Shown: in pieces, positions 33,885 to 42,393 of the stretch
Layout of the letters: the number at the start of each line of letters is the position of its first letter
Position numbering within the stretch: the stretch's first letter is position 1
Assembly: GCA_020633465.1 (NCBI GenBank)
Contig: JACKDN010000013.1
Location: 150,060 to 214,059 of the forward strand
Direction of reading: 5' to 3'
From: Myxococcales bacterium
Lineage (GTDB): Bacteria > Myxococcota_A > Bradymonadia > UBA7976 > UBA1532
Length of the DNA: 64,000 nucleotides
Notes under the pieces: generated by a model
Told to the model about the DNA's origin: nothing
Seen by the model: the letters and a program-made list of their open reading frames with translations, nothing else
Databases searched by the model: none
Made by a program: the position numbers and the translations under genes

Positions 33885-34265
33885 ATGCGTCGAGACACCA
33901 CCGCCGGGGATCCCTGGTTGCTGCTCACCGTCATCGGGGGCGGCGGCTTCCTCACCGGCTTCCTGGCCCGCGCCACCACGGGCGTATCGTTCAGCCAGGC
34001 CTTCGTGGCCGGCGTCCTGGGCCTGTTGGCGCTGGGCTTCCTGGGCCTGCTCGTGCGCGCGCTCGAGAGCCGCGAGGGCCAGGGCGAGGGCGTCGCCATC
34101 TACCCGCGCTACACCGGCCTGGGCCGCAACGCGGGGTGGACCCTCAGCCGCCCGGCGGTCTACCTGCTGGTGGCGCTCGGGCTGACCGGCGCCGCGATCA
34201 AGGCGTGGCCCGAGCCGCCCGCCCCGCAGGCGCCGACGCCGCCCACCCAGGCGGCCAGCAAGTGA
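33885..34265 (+). CDS. small membrane protein upstream of KAP NTPase
   Basis: The ATG at 33885 follows GAGGG. The 126-residue product has three hydrophobic segments: PWLLLTVIGGGGFLTGFLA, AFVAGVLGLLALGFLGLLV and VYLLVALGLTGAAIKAW, with a charged cytoplasmic loop between the last two. Its stop overlaps the GTG of the NTPase gene by 4 bases (GTGA), so the two are translationally coupled. I recognise no family. The coupling suggests it is the membrane anchor or partner of the NTPase. Confidence 0.7.
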   Translation: MRRDTTAGDPWLLLTVIGGGGFLTGFLARATTGVSFSQAFVAGVLGLLALGFLGLLVRALESREGQGEGVAIYPRYTGLGRNAGWTLSRPAVYLLVALGLTGAAIKAWPEPPAPQAPTPPTQAASK

Positions 34266-37200
34266 CGACGACGCCCGAGCCGCTGCTGCTGCTGAAGCGC
34301 CCGCGCGAGCCCCTGTCGCCCGAGGCCCGACGCGCAGGCGAAGAGAGCGTCGTCATCGACTCGCCCGCCCGCCAGCGGCTGGCGCGGGAGATCGAGCGCT
34401 ACGTCGCGGGCGACATCACCGGGCGTGCCTTCCTGGTCAGCGGCGCAGCCGGCGCGGGCAAGACCACGATGGTGCTGTCGGCCATCGAGCGCGCGGCGAC
34501 GCGGTGCGCCGAGCATGGTCGTCGTCCGTTGCCCGTGCGGTTGAGCGCGCCGGCGCTGGTCGAGAGCCTCGAGGCGCCCCCGAGCACCGCGCAGAGCTCG
34601 CCCGAGCCCGCCGCGAAGCAGGAGAACAAGCGGCTGATGATGCTGCTGGCGCAGGCCCTCGCGAAGGCGACGGCCGACGCCTTCCTCGATCGCTTCGAGC
34701 TCGCCGCCGGCGACGACGATCGGCTGCGCGACACCGTGGCCGAGCTGCGCGTGGCGCTCGAGGGCGCGCCCACGTTCGACGAACTGCAGAGTGTCTGGCG
34801 CCAGTTCGGCGTCGCCCGCGACGGGGTGTTGTTCGATGCGTCCAGGCGCCGCCAGGGCATCCGCGAGCTGGGCGCGCTGTGGCACACGCTGCGGGTGCAC
34901 CAGGTCGTCACCGGCCAGCTGACCGTCAAGACCGAGAACGATCAGACCGACACCGACAAGACCGAGGCGAAGCAGGAGCTGAGCCCGCAGCCGAGCAAGC
35001 TGTACGACGCGACCATCGCGCTCTTCGCGGGCGCCGCTGTCGGCGGAGGCGCCGCGGCCGAGGGCGAGTTCGGGTTGGCGGGCGTGCTGGCGCTGGGCGG
35101 AACGCTGCTCGCCAACGCGGTGCTCAAGTACACGCGCACCACCAGCGTCGAGCGGAAGCGCGCGTTGACCTACGACTTCGAGCCCACGCTCAGCCTGGCG
35201 TCGCTGTCGCGCCTGCTGCCGGCGCTGGCCGAGCAGCTGCGCACCATCGGGCTGGCGCCCGTCTTCGTCGTCGACGACCTCGACCGCGCCGGCGAGGCCG
35301 GCCTGGTCGAGCGCACGGTGGGGCGGCTGAAGTCGTACTTCACCGATCAGGCGTTCTTCGTGTTCCTCGGCGAGCCGCCGGCCGACGGCGAGCGCAACGG
35401 CTACTCGGACACGCTGTTCCTGGCTTATCGCCCCGAGCACGTCCGCGCCTACCTCGACCGGGTCGTCCATCCGGGGCGGCCCCAAGCAGACGACGACATG
35501 GACGTCGACGCGGAGCGCGCGCTGGTCAACTACGCGCTGCTGCTGCGCTCGAGCCTGCGCATGAGCAACCTGCACGCCGAGCTCGACGGGCTGTGCGCCG
35601 GCGACGACGTGCTGGTCGCGAACGCGCCGCGCACCCGGCCGCGTGACTGGCCGGCCATCGGGGCCGAGGTGTTCCTGCAGCTGGTGATCGAGCAGGTGCT
35701 CGGCGACGACGCGTTGGCGCAGCGGCTGGCCCACGACGACCGCTTCGCGCACGCGGCCATCGAGCTGCTGTATCGGCTGGCCGATCGCTGGCGTGCCGAG
35801 GTGCAGGTGCCCGGGACGCCCGAGGATCTGCTAACCGATCTGCGCCAGGGCGCGCCGCCGCTGCAGCGTTCGAGCGACGAGCGGCTGCTGCGCGACATGG
35901 TGAAGGAGGCGCTGCGGCTGCTGACCGTGCGCGGGGCGTTGGCCGCGCAGGCGCACCACGCGGGCGTCTCGCAGTCGGTGCTGGGTGTGCTGCCGCCGGT
36001 GATGCTGGCGGTGACGTCCGAGGGCGCGCTGGCCTGGCAGATCGACCCCAACGGGCGGCCCGCGGCCGGCACCTGGGCGCCCGAGGCGGCGCCGCCCGAG
36101 GCCGCCGACGAGGTGACTGAGGCGGCGGTGTCCGTCCCGGTCTCGCGCTCACCCGAGCGCGCGACCCGGTCGATCTCCGACGACGCGCTGCGCCCCGCCG
36201 GCGCGGCGATGGGCGCCCCGCGGCCCGATCCCTCGCTGCACCCGGCCGGCGCCGCGATGGGCGCCTCGCCGCCCGTCGAGACGCCGCGCCCGGCCGCGCC
36301 GCAGCGCGCGGTGCGACCGGCGCCCCGCGCGCTGATCGCGTCGCCCGCCGCGCAGAGCTTCGACGCCGTGCGCGAAGGCTTGCTGGCCGCCACCGACGGC
36401 AAGGTGCGCCTGCCCGACTGGGAGCAGAAGGTCGGTGGCCTGCCCGGCGCGCCACGCCTCGAGGCCGTCGAGGCGGCCGTCGAGGCCGTGCGCGAGGGCG
36501 CGCTGCGCCCCGCCGACGAGCGGTTGATCGAACGCTACGTCGCGCACCTGACCACGCGCCGCCCGCTGATCGCGCGGGCGCTGGTCTGCGCCGCCGCGCT
36601 GCGCGGCGTCGCGCGCGCCGCGAAGCACCCCGACGCCGACAACTGGCACTGGGCGCTCGGGGTCGTCTCCGCGGGCCTTCGCTTCCGGAGCGATCCGCTC
36701 GAGACGGTGCTGCAGCGCCTCGACTGCCGCGCGCTGCTGGATCATCTCGGGTTGCGCGACGACGCCGGCCTCGCCGGCCTGCGCGATCCCGAGGGCCTCA
36801 CCTGGAGCGACCTGGCCGCGACGCTGCCGACGCTGGAGCAGGAGGCCCACAACCGCGCCGACGGGCTCACCGAGAATCCCTGGCCCGACTTCCGGCAGCG
36901 CACGCTGGCTCTCCTGCAGGGCGAGGCCGTCCCGCCCGCAGACCTCGGCGCGCTGTTCGCCCTCGTCGCCCGTCGCGGCCCCTACGCGCACCTCGAGTGG
37001 GTCAGCGAGCGCCACCCCGGCATCGGCGCCTGCAGCGCGGCGCTGCTCGAGCTGCTCGACACCGAACGCACGGCCGACACCGGCTGGCTGGTCGGCGCCC
37101 TGCTCTGCGCCCTCGGCTTCCCCAACCGCGTGGCCGACCTCGCCACCGACGTGCCCGACAGCGATCCCCTGGCCCAGTTGGCCGCGAAGCAGCCCGCGCC

Positions 37201-37471
37201 CCGCGCCCGCGCCCTCGCCGCCTGGACGACGTCGCTGCAGGCCGCGCCGCCCCCCGGCCGCGCCGTCCTGTCGCTGCGCCCCAGCGACGCCGCCGCACTG
37301 CAGACCGCCGCCCGCACCACGGTCGTCCTGCTGCACGCCGACTGCGTCGTCCAACACGCCGACGCCACCCCCGACCACGCCGCCGCCGTCGCCGGCCTCG
37401 CGCGCGACGGCGCGCCCGTCGAGGTGTGCGCGAGCTGGCGCGCCGCGGCGGAATGGTTGGAGACGCGGTGA
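34262..37471 (+). CDS. KAP-family-like P-loop NTPase
   Basis: Begins with GTG in the GTGA overlap. The 1069-residue protein has Walker A GAAGAGKTT (residues 61-69) and Walker B VFVVDDLDRAG (about 334-344). Between them lies a hydrophobic hairpin (IALFAGAAVGGG, GLAGVLALGGTLLANAVL, about 250-290), and this insertion of membrane segments between Walker A and B is the hallmark of KAP NTPases. A Pro/Ala linker with the repeated PAGAAMGA segment (about 640-700) leads to a helical C-terminal half ending in a small alpha/beta unit (VVLLHADCVVQHADA). KAP proteins sit on the inner face of the membrane; several bacterial ones belong to defence or mobile modules. Which process this one serves is unknown. 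Confidence 0.72.
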   Translation: MTTTPEPLLLLKRPREPLSPEARRAGEESVVIDSPARQRLAREIERYVAGDITGRAFLVSGAAGAGKTTMVLSAIERAATRCAEHGRRPLPVRLSAPALVESLEAPPSTAQSSPEPAAKQENKRLMMLLAQALAKATADAFLDRFELAAGDDDRLRDTVAELRVALEGAPTFDELQSVWRQFGVARDGVLFDASRRRQGIRELGALWHTLRVHQVVTGQLTVKTENDQTDTDKTEAKQELSPQPSKLYDATIALFAGAAVGGGAAAEGEFGLAGVLALGGTLLANAVLKYTRTTSVERKRALTYDFEPTLSLASLSRLLPALAEQLRTIGLAPVFVVDDLDRAGEAGLVERTVGRLKSYFTDQAFFVFLGEPPADGERNGYSDTLFLAYRPEHVRAYLDRVVHPGRPQADDDMDVDAERALVNYALLLRSSLRMSNLHAELDGLCAGDDVLVANAPRTRPRDWPAIGAEVFLQLVIEQVLGDDALAQRLAHDDRFAHAAIELLYRLADRWRAEVQVPGTPEDLLTDLRQGAPPLQRSSDERLLRDMVKEALRLLTVRGALAAQAHHAGVSQSVLGVLPPVMLAVTSEGALAWQIDPNGRPAAGTWAPEAAPPEAADEVTEAAVSVPVSRSPERATRSISDDALRPAGAAMGAPRPDPSLHPAGAAMGASPPVETPRPAAPQRAVRPAPRALIASPAAQSFDAVREGLLAATDGKVRLPDWEQKVGGLPGAPRLEAVEAAVEAVREGALRPADERLIERYVAHLTTRRPLIARALVCAAALRGVARAAKHPDADNWHWALGVVSAGLRFRSDPLETVLQRLDCRALLDHLGLRDDAGLAGLRDPEGLTWSDLAATLPTLEQEAHNRADGLTENPWPDFRQRTLALLQGEAVPPADLGALFALVARRGPYAHLEWVSERHPGIGACSAALLELLDTERTADTGWLVGALLCALGFPNRVADLATDVPDSDPLAQLAAKQPAPRARALAAWTTSLQAAPPPGRAVLSLRPSDAAALQTAARTTVVLLHADCVVQHADATPDHAAAVAGLARDGAPVEVCASWRAAAEWLETR

Positions 37472-37479
37472 GGGGGTGG

Positions 37480-37505
37480 ACGTACGGGGTTTGAAGCCCG
37501 TACGT
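37480..37505. terminator. perfect 9-base hairpin after the KAP gene
   Basis: ACGTACGGG at 37480 and CCCGTACGT at 37497 pair perfectly around an 8-base loop, 9 bases after the KAP NTPase stop and 33 bases before the antitoxin start. There is no T run. It could end the NTPase transcript or serve as an operator for the toxin-antitoxin pair. Confidence 0.45.
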
Positions 37506-37537
37506 ACGCCCGCTAGCCTATCGGGTGGAGGTGCCCC

Positions 37538-37768
37538 ATGCGCGTCTCGGCTTCGAAGCTGCGGGCCGACATCTACCGCCTGCTCGACAAGGTTCTCGAA
37601 ACGGGTGAGCCGCTCGTCATCGAGCGCAATGGACGTGAACTGCGCATCGTGTGTGATCCGCCGCGCTCTCGCCTCGATCTGATCGTGCCCAACCCGGACG
37701 TGGTCAACGGTGACGCGGACGACCTTGCATCGATTGACTGGTCGGACGAGTGGAAGCCGCTGCTGTGA
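37538..37768 (+). CDS. Phd/YefM-type antitoxin
   Basis: The ATG at 37538 has GGAGGTG 5 bases ahead. The 76-residue product opens MRVSASKLRADIYRLLDKVL and continues TGEPLVIERNGRELRIV, which is the dimerising DNA-binding fold of Phd/YefM antitoxins. The acidic, tryptophan-rich end (ASIDWSDEWKPLL) is the expected toxin-binding tail. Its stop overlaps the toxin start by 4 bases. It probably neutralises the PIN toxin and represses the pair. Confidence 0.85.
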   Translation: MRVSASKLRADIYRLLDKVLETGEPLVIERNGRELRIVCDPPRSRLDLIVPNPDVVNGDADDLASIDWSDEWKPLL

Positions 37769-38154
37769 TTCATGTGGACACGCACGTCCTGGTCTGGCTC
37801 CGCCAGGGTCGGGCCGGCAAGTTCCCGGAGGCGGCACGACAAGCGCTGCTGGGCCCGGTGCGCATGTCGCCCATGGTCGAGCTCGAACTGTCCCTTTTGT
37901 TCGAAATCAGGAGGCTCAACGAGCGGCCGGCCGCCTTGATCGCGGCCCTCACACCCGCCATCGATCTTCGGGTGTGCGACGCTCCGTTCGGCGAGGTGAC
38001 CCGAGTCGCCCACGGGCTGACCTGGACGCGTGATCCGTTCGATCGACTGATTGCCGCGCAAGCGAAGCTCGCCGGCGTGCCCTTGCTGACGTACGACGGC
38101 AGGATGCGCGAGCATTGCCCATTCGCCTTCTGGGATGCGCGACCGGACGCTTGA
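37765..38154 (+). CDS. PIN-domain (VapC-like) toxin
   Basis: Starts with GTG in the GTGA overlap. The 129-residue product has the PIN acidic residues: IHVDTHVLVWL at the N-terminus (first Asp), MVELELSLLFE (Glu), and TRDPFDRLIAAQA with LLTYDGRMRE (C-terminal Asp pair). PIN toxins are magnesium-dependent ribonucleases, usually cutting tRNA or rRNA. The antitoxin here is the Phd type, a common VapC partner. The pair sits directly after the KAP NTPase genes, in an accessory region. Confidence 0.87.
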   Translation: MIHVDTHVLVWLRQGRAGKFPEAARQALLGPVRMSPMVELELSLLFEIRRLNERPAALIAALTPAIDLRVCDAPFGEVTRVAHGLTWTRDPFDRLIAAQAKLAGVPLLTYDGRMREHCPFAFWDARPDA

Positions 38155-38211
38155 CCGCAGGCGGCGCCCTCCCCATGCTGCGCTGCCCGCGCGCTGGTTT
38201 GGGAGGCCGCG

Positions 38212-39054
38212 ATGCAGAGCCGGCTGGCCGGCGTGTGGTGGATCCTCGCCGCGTCGGTGTCCTTCTCGATCATGGGCGCGCTGGTCAAGGCGGCGCAGCC
38301 CGCCATGTCGTCGCTGCAGGTCATCTTCTGGCGCTGCGTCGTGGTGGTCATCGTCGCGCAGGTGATGGTGCGCCGGTCGGGCGCGGGCCTGCGCCCGGGC
38401 AGCCCCAAGCTGATGGCCGCGCGCTGCCTGGGCGGCCTGACCGCCATGTTCTGCTTCTTCGAGACGCTGGGCCGCCTGCCCCTGGGCACCGCCACCGCCC
38501 TGCAGTACACGTCCCCCGTCTTCACCGTGGTCTTCGCCGGCCTGCTGCTGGGCGAGCGCGTGGGCCCGCGCCAGATCACGCTGGTCGGCCTCGCCTTCGC
38601 CGCCGTGCTGCTCATCCTGCGCCCCAGCTTCGACGTCGGCGCCGGTCCGCTGCTGGTCGGCCTCACCGGCGGCCTGCTCGCCGGCTGGGTCTACACCATC
38701 GTTCGCCAGCTCCGCCTGACCGACTCACCCGCCCGCATCGTCTGGTGGTTCGCCGTCACCGGCGCCGTCGCCACGTTCCCCTTCGCCCTCGCCGACGGCC
38801 TGCCCGCCACCCCCCGCGAGTGGGCCCTCGCCCTCGGCATCGGCCTCGGCGCCACCGGCGGCCAGCTCGGCATGACCCAGGCCTACCGCGTCGAGCAAGC
38901 CTCGGTCGTCGGCCCGTTCAGCTACGCCACCGTCGTCGTCTCCACCGTCGCCGGCGTCCTGTTCTTCGGCGAACCCCTGGCCCCCAGCGCCGCGGTCGGT
39001 ACGGCGCTGTTCGTGCTGGCCGGCGCCTTGCTGGCGCGGGGCGCGGGGCGGTGA
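38212..39054 (+). CDS. EamA/DMT-family transporter
   Basis: ATG at 38212 with GGGAGG ahead. The 280-residue product has ten hydrophobic segments in two EamA halves. Typical positions are WILAASVSFSIMGALVKAA at the start, LPLGTATALQYTSPVFTVVF with LLLGERVG at the end of half one, and VVGPFSYATVVVSTVAGVLF with FFGEPLAP at the end of half two. It is an inner-membrane metabolite exporter or permease. The substrate cannot be read from sequence; relatives export amino acids or S-adenosylmethionine. Confidence 0.9.
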   Translation: MQSRLAGVWWILAASVSFSIMGALVKAAQPAMSSLQVIFWRCVVVVIVAQVMVRRSGAGLRPGSPKLMAARCLGGLTAMFCFFETLGRLPLGTATALQYTSPVFTVVFAGLLLGERVGPRQITLVGLAFAAVLLILRPSFDVGAGPLLVGLTGGLLAGWVYTIVRQLRLTDSPARIVWWFAVTGAVATFPFALADGLPATPREWALALGIGLGATGGQLGMTQAYRVEQASVVGPFSYATVVVSTVAGVLFFGEPLAPSAAVGTALFVLAGALLARGAGR

Positions 39055-39163
39055 GAGCGGGAGGGTCGGCGGGGCCTCGCGAGAAGGTCGGGTCGCCTGG
39101 CGACCATTGCGATCGAGGTCGGGACAGGTCACCGTGGAGCCCCATGAGGAAGCGAGGGTTGCC

Positions 39164-39433
39164 ATGAAGCAGGCGTACCTCGAGGTGACCTTCCAGAAGG
39201 GAAGGCCGTTCGCCGCCTACCTGCACCTTCCCCATTCGGCCGGTGCACGCGTCGAGCGCACCGTCGAGGTGCGCCGCGGTGTCTTCGTCGACTTCGACGC
39301 CGGCGGCAAGGCGATCGGCGTCGAACTACCCGCGCCGGCACACGTCGAGCCGGAGGACATTCTCGCCGCGCTGGTCGAGGTCGAGGCCGAACCGGTGGAC
39401 CTTCGCGAGCTGGCGCCCCTGCGTGCGGCCTGA
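39164..39433 (+). CDS. DUF2283-like small protein
   Basis: I use the ATG at 39164, where the protein starts MKQAYLEVTFQKGRPFAAYL. The 89-residue product continues with GVFVDFDAGGKAIGVELPAP, matching the DUF2283 pattern (a D-x-x-G-x-x-x-G-I-E beta hairpin). Such proteins are common small orphans near toxin-antitoxin genes, and their function is unknown. It lies between the transporter and the HEAT-like gene. Confidence 0.65.
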   Translation: MKQAYLEVTFQKGRPFAAYLHLPHSAGARVERTVEVRRGVFVDFDAGGKAIGVELPAPAHVEPEDILAALVEVEAEPVDLRELAPLRAA

Positions 39434-39598
39434 CCTCAGCCGACCGGCCCCATCGAACCGCGTCGAGCGGGCGGCAGCACCAGGAAGACGTCGCGGCCTT
39501 CGCAGTGGCCGAGGCGCCACGGGGCGGTTTCGCAGCGCACGTGGCACGGGTGCTCTTGGTGCGGGCCGCCGCCGAGCTCGCCAGCTACACTGCCCACC

Positions 39599-41011
39599 GT
39601 GGAGCAGATCCTGTCCATCCTGCTCGTGCTCGGCATCCTCGGCTTCTTCGTCGGGCTCCCCGCGGTCTTCGCGCTGCGCATGGCCCGCGAGCTGTTGCCC
39701 GCCCTCTGGCGCCGCCTGCCGCTCCCGCGCCGCGAACCGCCTCCCGAGGTGGGCCCCGCCGCCCTGGGCTTCGCCGAGCCCCGGACCGACAACGCCGTCG
39801 TGCGCCGCAACCGCGTGGTGGCCGAGCGCACGATCCTCGGCTTCCGCTGCCTGCTCGGCGACGTCGAGGTCTTCGTCGCCCGCGGCGGGACCGCCTCGCT
39901 CGGGCTCCAGCCCACCACCGTCGAGGGCTTCGCCGAGCTGCACTGCCCCCCGTCGTGGTCGGGACCGCCGTTCCTGCTGACCCGACCCACCCCCGGGACG
40001 GGGCTCGACGCGCTCGCCCGCGACCTGGGGCGGACCGTCGCCGAGATCCACGCTCGACGCATGGTCGCGGCCGTCGACACCGGCGCCTCCCAGAACGACG
40101 GCCCCGCGGTCGAGGCCGCCGAGCGCATGGCCATCCTGGCCTGGGCGCTCACCGAGCCCGAGGACGAGGTCGTGACGCGCCTGGCCCGCTCCGGCCGCGA
40201 CGCCTCGGCCCTGCGCGCCGATCTGCTGCTGACGCACTTCCCGGCGCGGCCCGAAGCACGCGACGTCGCCCCGAAGTGGCTCCGCGCCACCTCGCCCGCC
40301 CTCCGCACGCGCGCGGCCCTGCAGGTGCGCGACTTGGATCGGCTGGCCACGCTGACCGCCGACGCCACCGTGCCCCCGGCCCTGCGCGCCGACGCCCTGC
40401 GCGCCCTCCCCGTCGACCGGGAAGGCCTGCCCGATCTCCTGACCACCCTGCTGAAGGACGACGCACCGCCCGCGGTGCGCCACGCCGCCATCGATCGCGC
40501 GCTCGAACAGCCCGCCGATCACGCCGGCCCGCTGCTGACCCGAGCGTTCCCGTGGGCAGAAGGCCACGACGCCCACCGGGTGCTGAAGGCCCTCGCACAG
40601 CTCGGCGACGCGACCGACACCGCCCGCGCCGCGCTCGAGCGCCCCGACGCGCCGCTGCGCGCGCTCGCCCTCGACCTGCTGGCCCAGACCTGGTCGGCCG
40701 AGGCCCTCGGCACGCATCTCGTCGGCATCGTCGAAGCCGGCCCGGGCCCAGCGCTCGAGGGCGCCCTCGAAGGCCTGGAGCGCTACGGCACCATCGCCGC
40801 CGTACCGGCCCTGCGAGCGCTCCTGAAGCGCCGCCGCCTCACCCGCCTCGACCGCGACGCCGCCACCGACGCGATCACCGCCATCCAAGCCCGCGCCCCC
40901 GGCGCCCCCGACGGCGCCCTCTCGGTCGTCGCCGCCGACGATGAGTCCGGGCACCTCAGCTTCGCCACGGACCTCCGCGGCGCGCTCAGCGCGCCGGAGG
41001 GGGAGGGGTGA
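39599..41011 (+). CDS. HEAT-repeat-like protein with N-terminal membrane anchor
   Basis: The GTG at 39599 starts MEQILSILLVLGILGFFVGL, one membrane helix. The remaining 440 residues are mostly short helix pairs with the spacing of HEAT or HEAT_PBS repeats, for example LRADALRALPVDREGLPDLL, VRHAAIDRALEQPADHAGPL and HRVLKALAQLGDATDTARAA. It is probably a cytoplasmic scaffold tethered to the membrane. The last 104 codons are duplicated almost unchanged at 41992-42303. No partner is obvious. Confidence 0.75.
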   Translation: MEQILSILLVLGILGFFVGLPAVFALRMARELLPALWRRLPLPRREPPPEVGPAALGFAEPRTDNAVVRRNRVVAERTILGFRCLLGDVEVFVARGGTASLGLQPTTVEGFAELHCPPSWSGPPFLLTRPTPGTGLDALARDLGRTVAEIHARRMVAAVDTGASQNDGPAVEAAERMAILAWALTEPEDEVVTRLARSGRDASALRADLLLTHFPARPEARDVAPKWLRATSPALRTRAALQVRDLDRLATLTADATVPPALRADALRALPVDREGLPDLLTTLLKDDAPPAVRHAAIDRALEQPADHAGPLLTRAFPWAEGHDAHRVLKALAQLGDATDTARAALERPDAPLRALALDLLAQTWSAEALGTHLVGIVEAGPGPALEGALEGLERYGTIAAVPALRALLKRRRLTRLDRDAATDAITAIQARAPGAPDGALSVVAADDESGHLSFATDLRGALSAPEGEG

Positions 41012-41035
41012 GGGGAAGCAAGCGTCTCGAGGGGA

Positions 41036-41132
41036 GGGGGCGTGCCAACAAGTAGACGGGTTGCTCAGTTAGTTTGTTAGTTTGGCACGACCCCGAGCAG
41101 TCGCAGTTTGTTTGGTAGTTTGGCACGACCCC
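41036..41132. repeat. cluster of TTGGCACGACCCC repeats
   Basis: Two direct copies of a 25-26 base repeat ending AGTTTGGCACGACCCC lie at 41069-41094 and 41108-41132, each followed by GAGCAG. A weaker inverted copy (GGGGGCGTGCCAACAAGTAG) starts at 41036, so the left part can fold as an inverted repeat. It is the same family as at 21061 and 21697-21814. A degenerate copy follows the duplicated fragment near 42342-42370. Confidence 0.6.
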
Positions 41133-41159
41133 GAGCAGCCCGCTGCGCGATCGTCCGGC

Positions 41160-41522
41160 TCAGTCCGGTGACTTGGCCAGACGCAACCAGAAGAGCCGGT
41201 CGCGCAGGGCAGCCGCATCGTGGGTCGCGAACAGCCTCAGCAAGGCTTTGACGAAGGGCCCTACCGGCGCCTGACGACTCACGACGATGCCGGCGTGATG
41301 CCCACCCTCGCCGAGGATGAGTTGGTGCAGCCGAGCGAAGTCTCCTCGATTGAACGTGATCAAGGTGCGTGCTTCGCTTGCCGCGAAGTCCAGCTGCTCC
41401 TCGTCCAGAGTGCCACGCCGACCCGCTGCGAGCGTCGTGAGGACATCGAAGCCCCGTCGCTCCATGGCGACGGCCACGGCCGTGGAGACATCCTCGTCGA
41501 GGTACAGGCGCGGGAGCGACAT
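41160..41522 (-). CDS. DUF5615 PIN-like toxin
   Basis: Starts at the ATG at 41522, one base after the antitoxin stop. The 120-residue product begins MSLPRLYLDEDVSTAVAVAM, then GFDVLTTLAAGRRGTLDEE, and has LITFNRGDFARLH and GIVVSRQ. This is the DUF5615 pattern: an LDEDV first acid, a DEEQL helix and a TxNxxDF third acid, a compact PIN-like nuclease fold. The upstream DUF433 gene is its usual partner. Predicted ribonuclease toxin. Confidence 0.85.
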   Translation of the reverse strand: MSLPRLYLDEDVSTAVAVAMERRGFDVLTTLAAGRRGTLDEEQLDFAASEARTLITFNRGDFARLHQLILGEGGHHAGIVVSRQAPVGPFVKALLRLFATHDAAALRDRLFWLRLAKSPD

Positions 41523-41523
41523 C

Positions 41524-41808
41524 TCAGCCGTCCACCAACTCGAACCCGGCGGGCGGCTGCTCCGCGTCGGCGATCCAGGCTTCGATCTCGTCCCGGTGGT
41601 CGAAGTAGTAGGTGAACGCGGCGTGGAGGCCGGCGGGGCTGAGGGATGGGTACTGGGCGAGGATTTCGTCGAGTTCGAGTCCGAGCTGATGCTGCCGGAC
41701 CAGCGTCGCCACTGGAAGTCGGGTCGTCTCCACGATCGGTTGGCCGCCAGCGATCCGCTCGTCGCGGACGATGTGAGGGTACGGCAGGTGGGCGTTCGCG
41801 CTCGCCAC
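41524..41808 (-). CDS. DUF433 antitoxin
   Basis: The GTG at 41808 is preferred to the upstream ATG because AAGGAGGA stands 5 bases before it. The 94-residue product has YPHIVRDERIAGGQPIVETT, then LPVATLVRQHQLGLELDEIL and LSPAGLHAAFTYYFDH, the core of DUF433 (winged-helix, VapB-like) antitoxins. It should bind DUF5615 toxin and repress the operon. The pair is flanked by the HEAT-like gene and a duplicate of its 3' end. Confidence 0.87.
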   Translation of the reverse strand: MASANAHLPYPHIVRDERIAGGQPIVETTRLPVATLVRQHQLGLELDEILAQYPSLSPAGLHAAFTYYFDHRDEIEAWIADAEQPPAGFELVDG

Positions 41809-41991
41809 GTGATCCTCCTTCGCCGCTCTCCGGCGCACAGCGCGATGCTAGGGGGGCGCCGGCGCTGGAGCAAGCAGCTCACGCTGCAGAGCCGCTCCGG
41901 ACGCCCCGATGTGCCCGCCGCCGTTCTCCTGATGCCCAAGCGAATTCGCCAGATGCTGATTCTAATGACGACTTCCACCCGGTCTCTCGTA

Positions 41992-42303
41992 GAGGCTCTC
42001 GGCGCACACCTCACCGGCATCGTCGAAGCCGGCCCCGGCTCCGCGCTCGAGGGCGCCCTCGAAGGCCTGGAGCGTTACGGCACCATCGCCGCCGTCTCAG
42101 CCCTGCGAGCGCTCCTGAAGCGCCGTCGCCTCACCCGCCTCGACCGCGACGCCGCCACCGACGCCATAGCCACCATCCAAGCCCGCGCCCCCGGCGCCCC
42201 CGACGGCGCCCTCTCGGTCGTCGCCGCCGACGACGAGTCCGGCCACCTCAGCTTCGCCACGGACCTCCGCGGCGCGCTCAGCGCGCCGGAGGGGGAGGGG
42301 TGA
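41992..42303 (+). pseudogene. duplicated 3' fragment of the HEAT-like gene
   Basis: These 312 bases match 40700-41011, the last 312 bases of the HEAT-like gene including its stop. The translated fragment, from EALGAHLTGIVEAGPG to ALSAPEGEG, differs from the original at only about six residues. It has no own start in a plausible context and no signal or anchor. Similarity continues past the stop into the repeat region. The frame is intact, so it is probably a recent partial duplication that is not translated as a functional protein. Confidence 0.85.
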
Positions 42304-42393
42304 GGGGAAGCAAGGGCGATGGCGGAGGGGCGGGAAGACAACCAGACGAAATGCTCAGTCTGTTGGCTGAGTTGGTACGCCCCCCACGCCCCG

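Noticed and set aside
33728..34099. N-terminal extension of the 1355-residue lipoprotein
   Set aside because: The extension has no signal peptide and overlaps the divergent small membrane protein gene; the internal ATG gives a clean lipobox.
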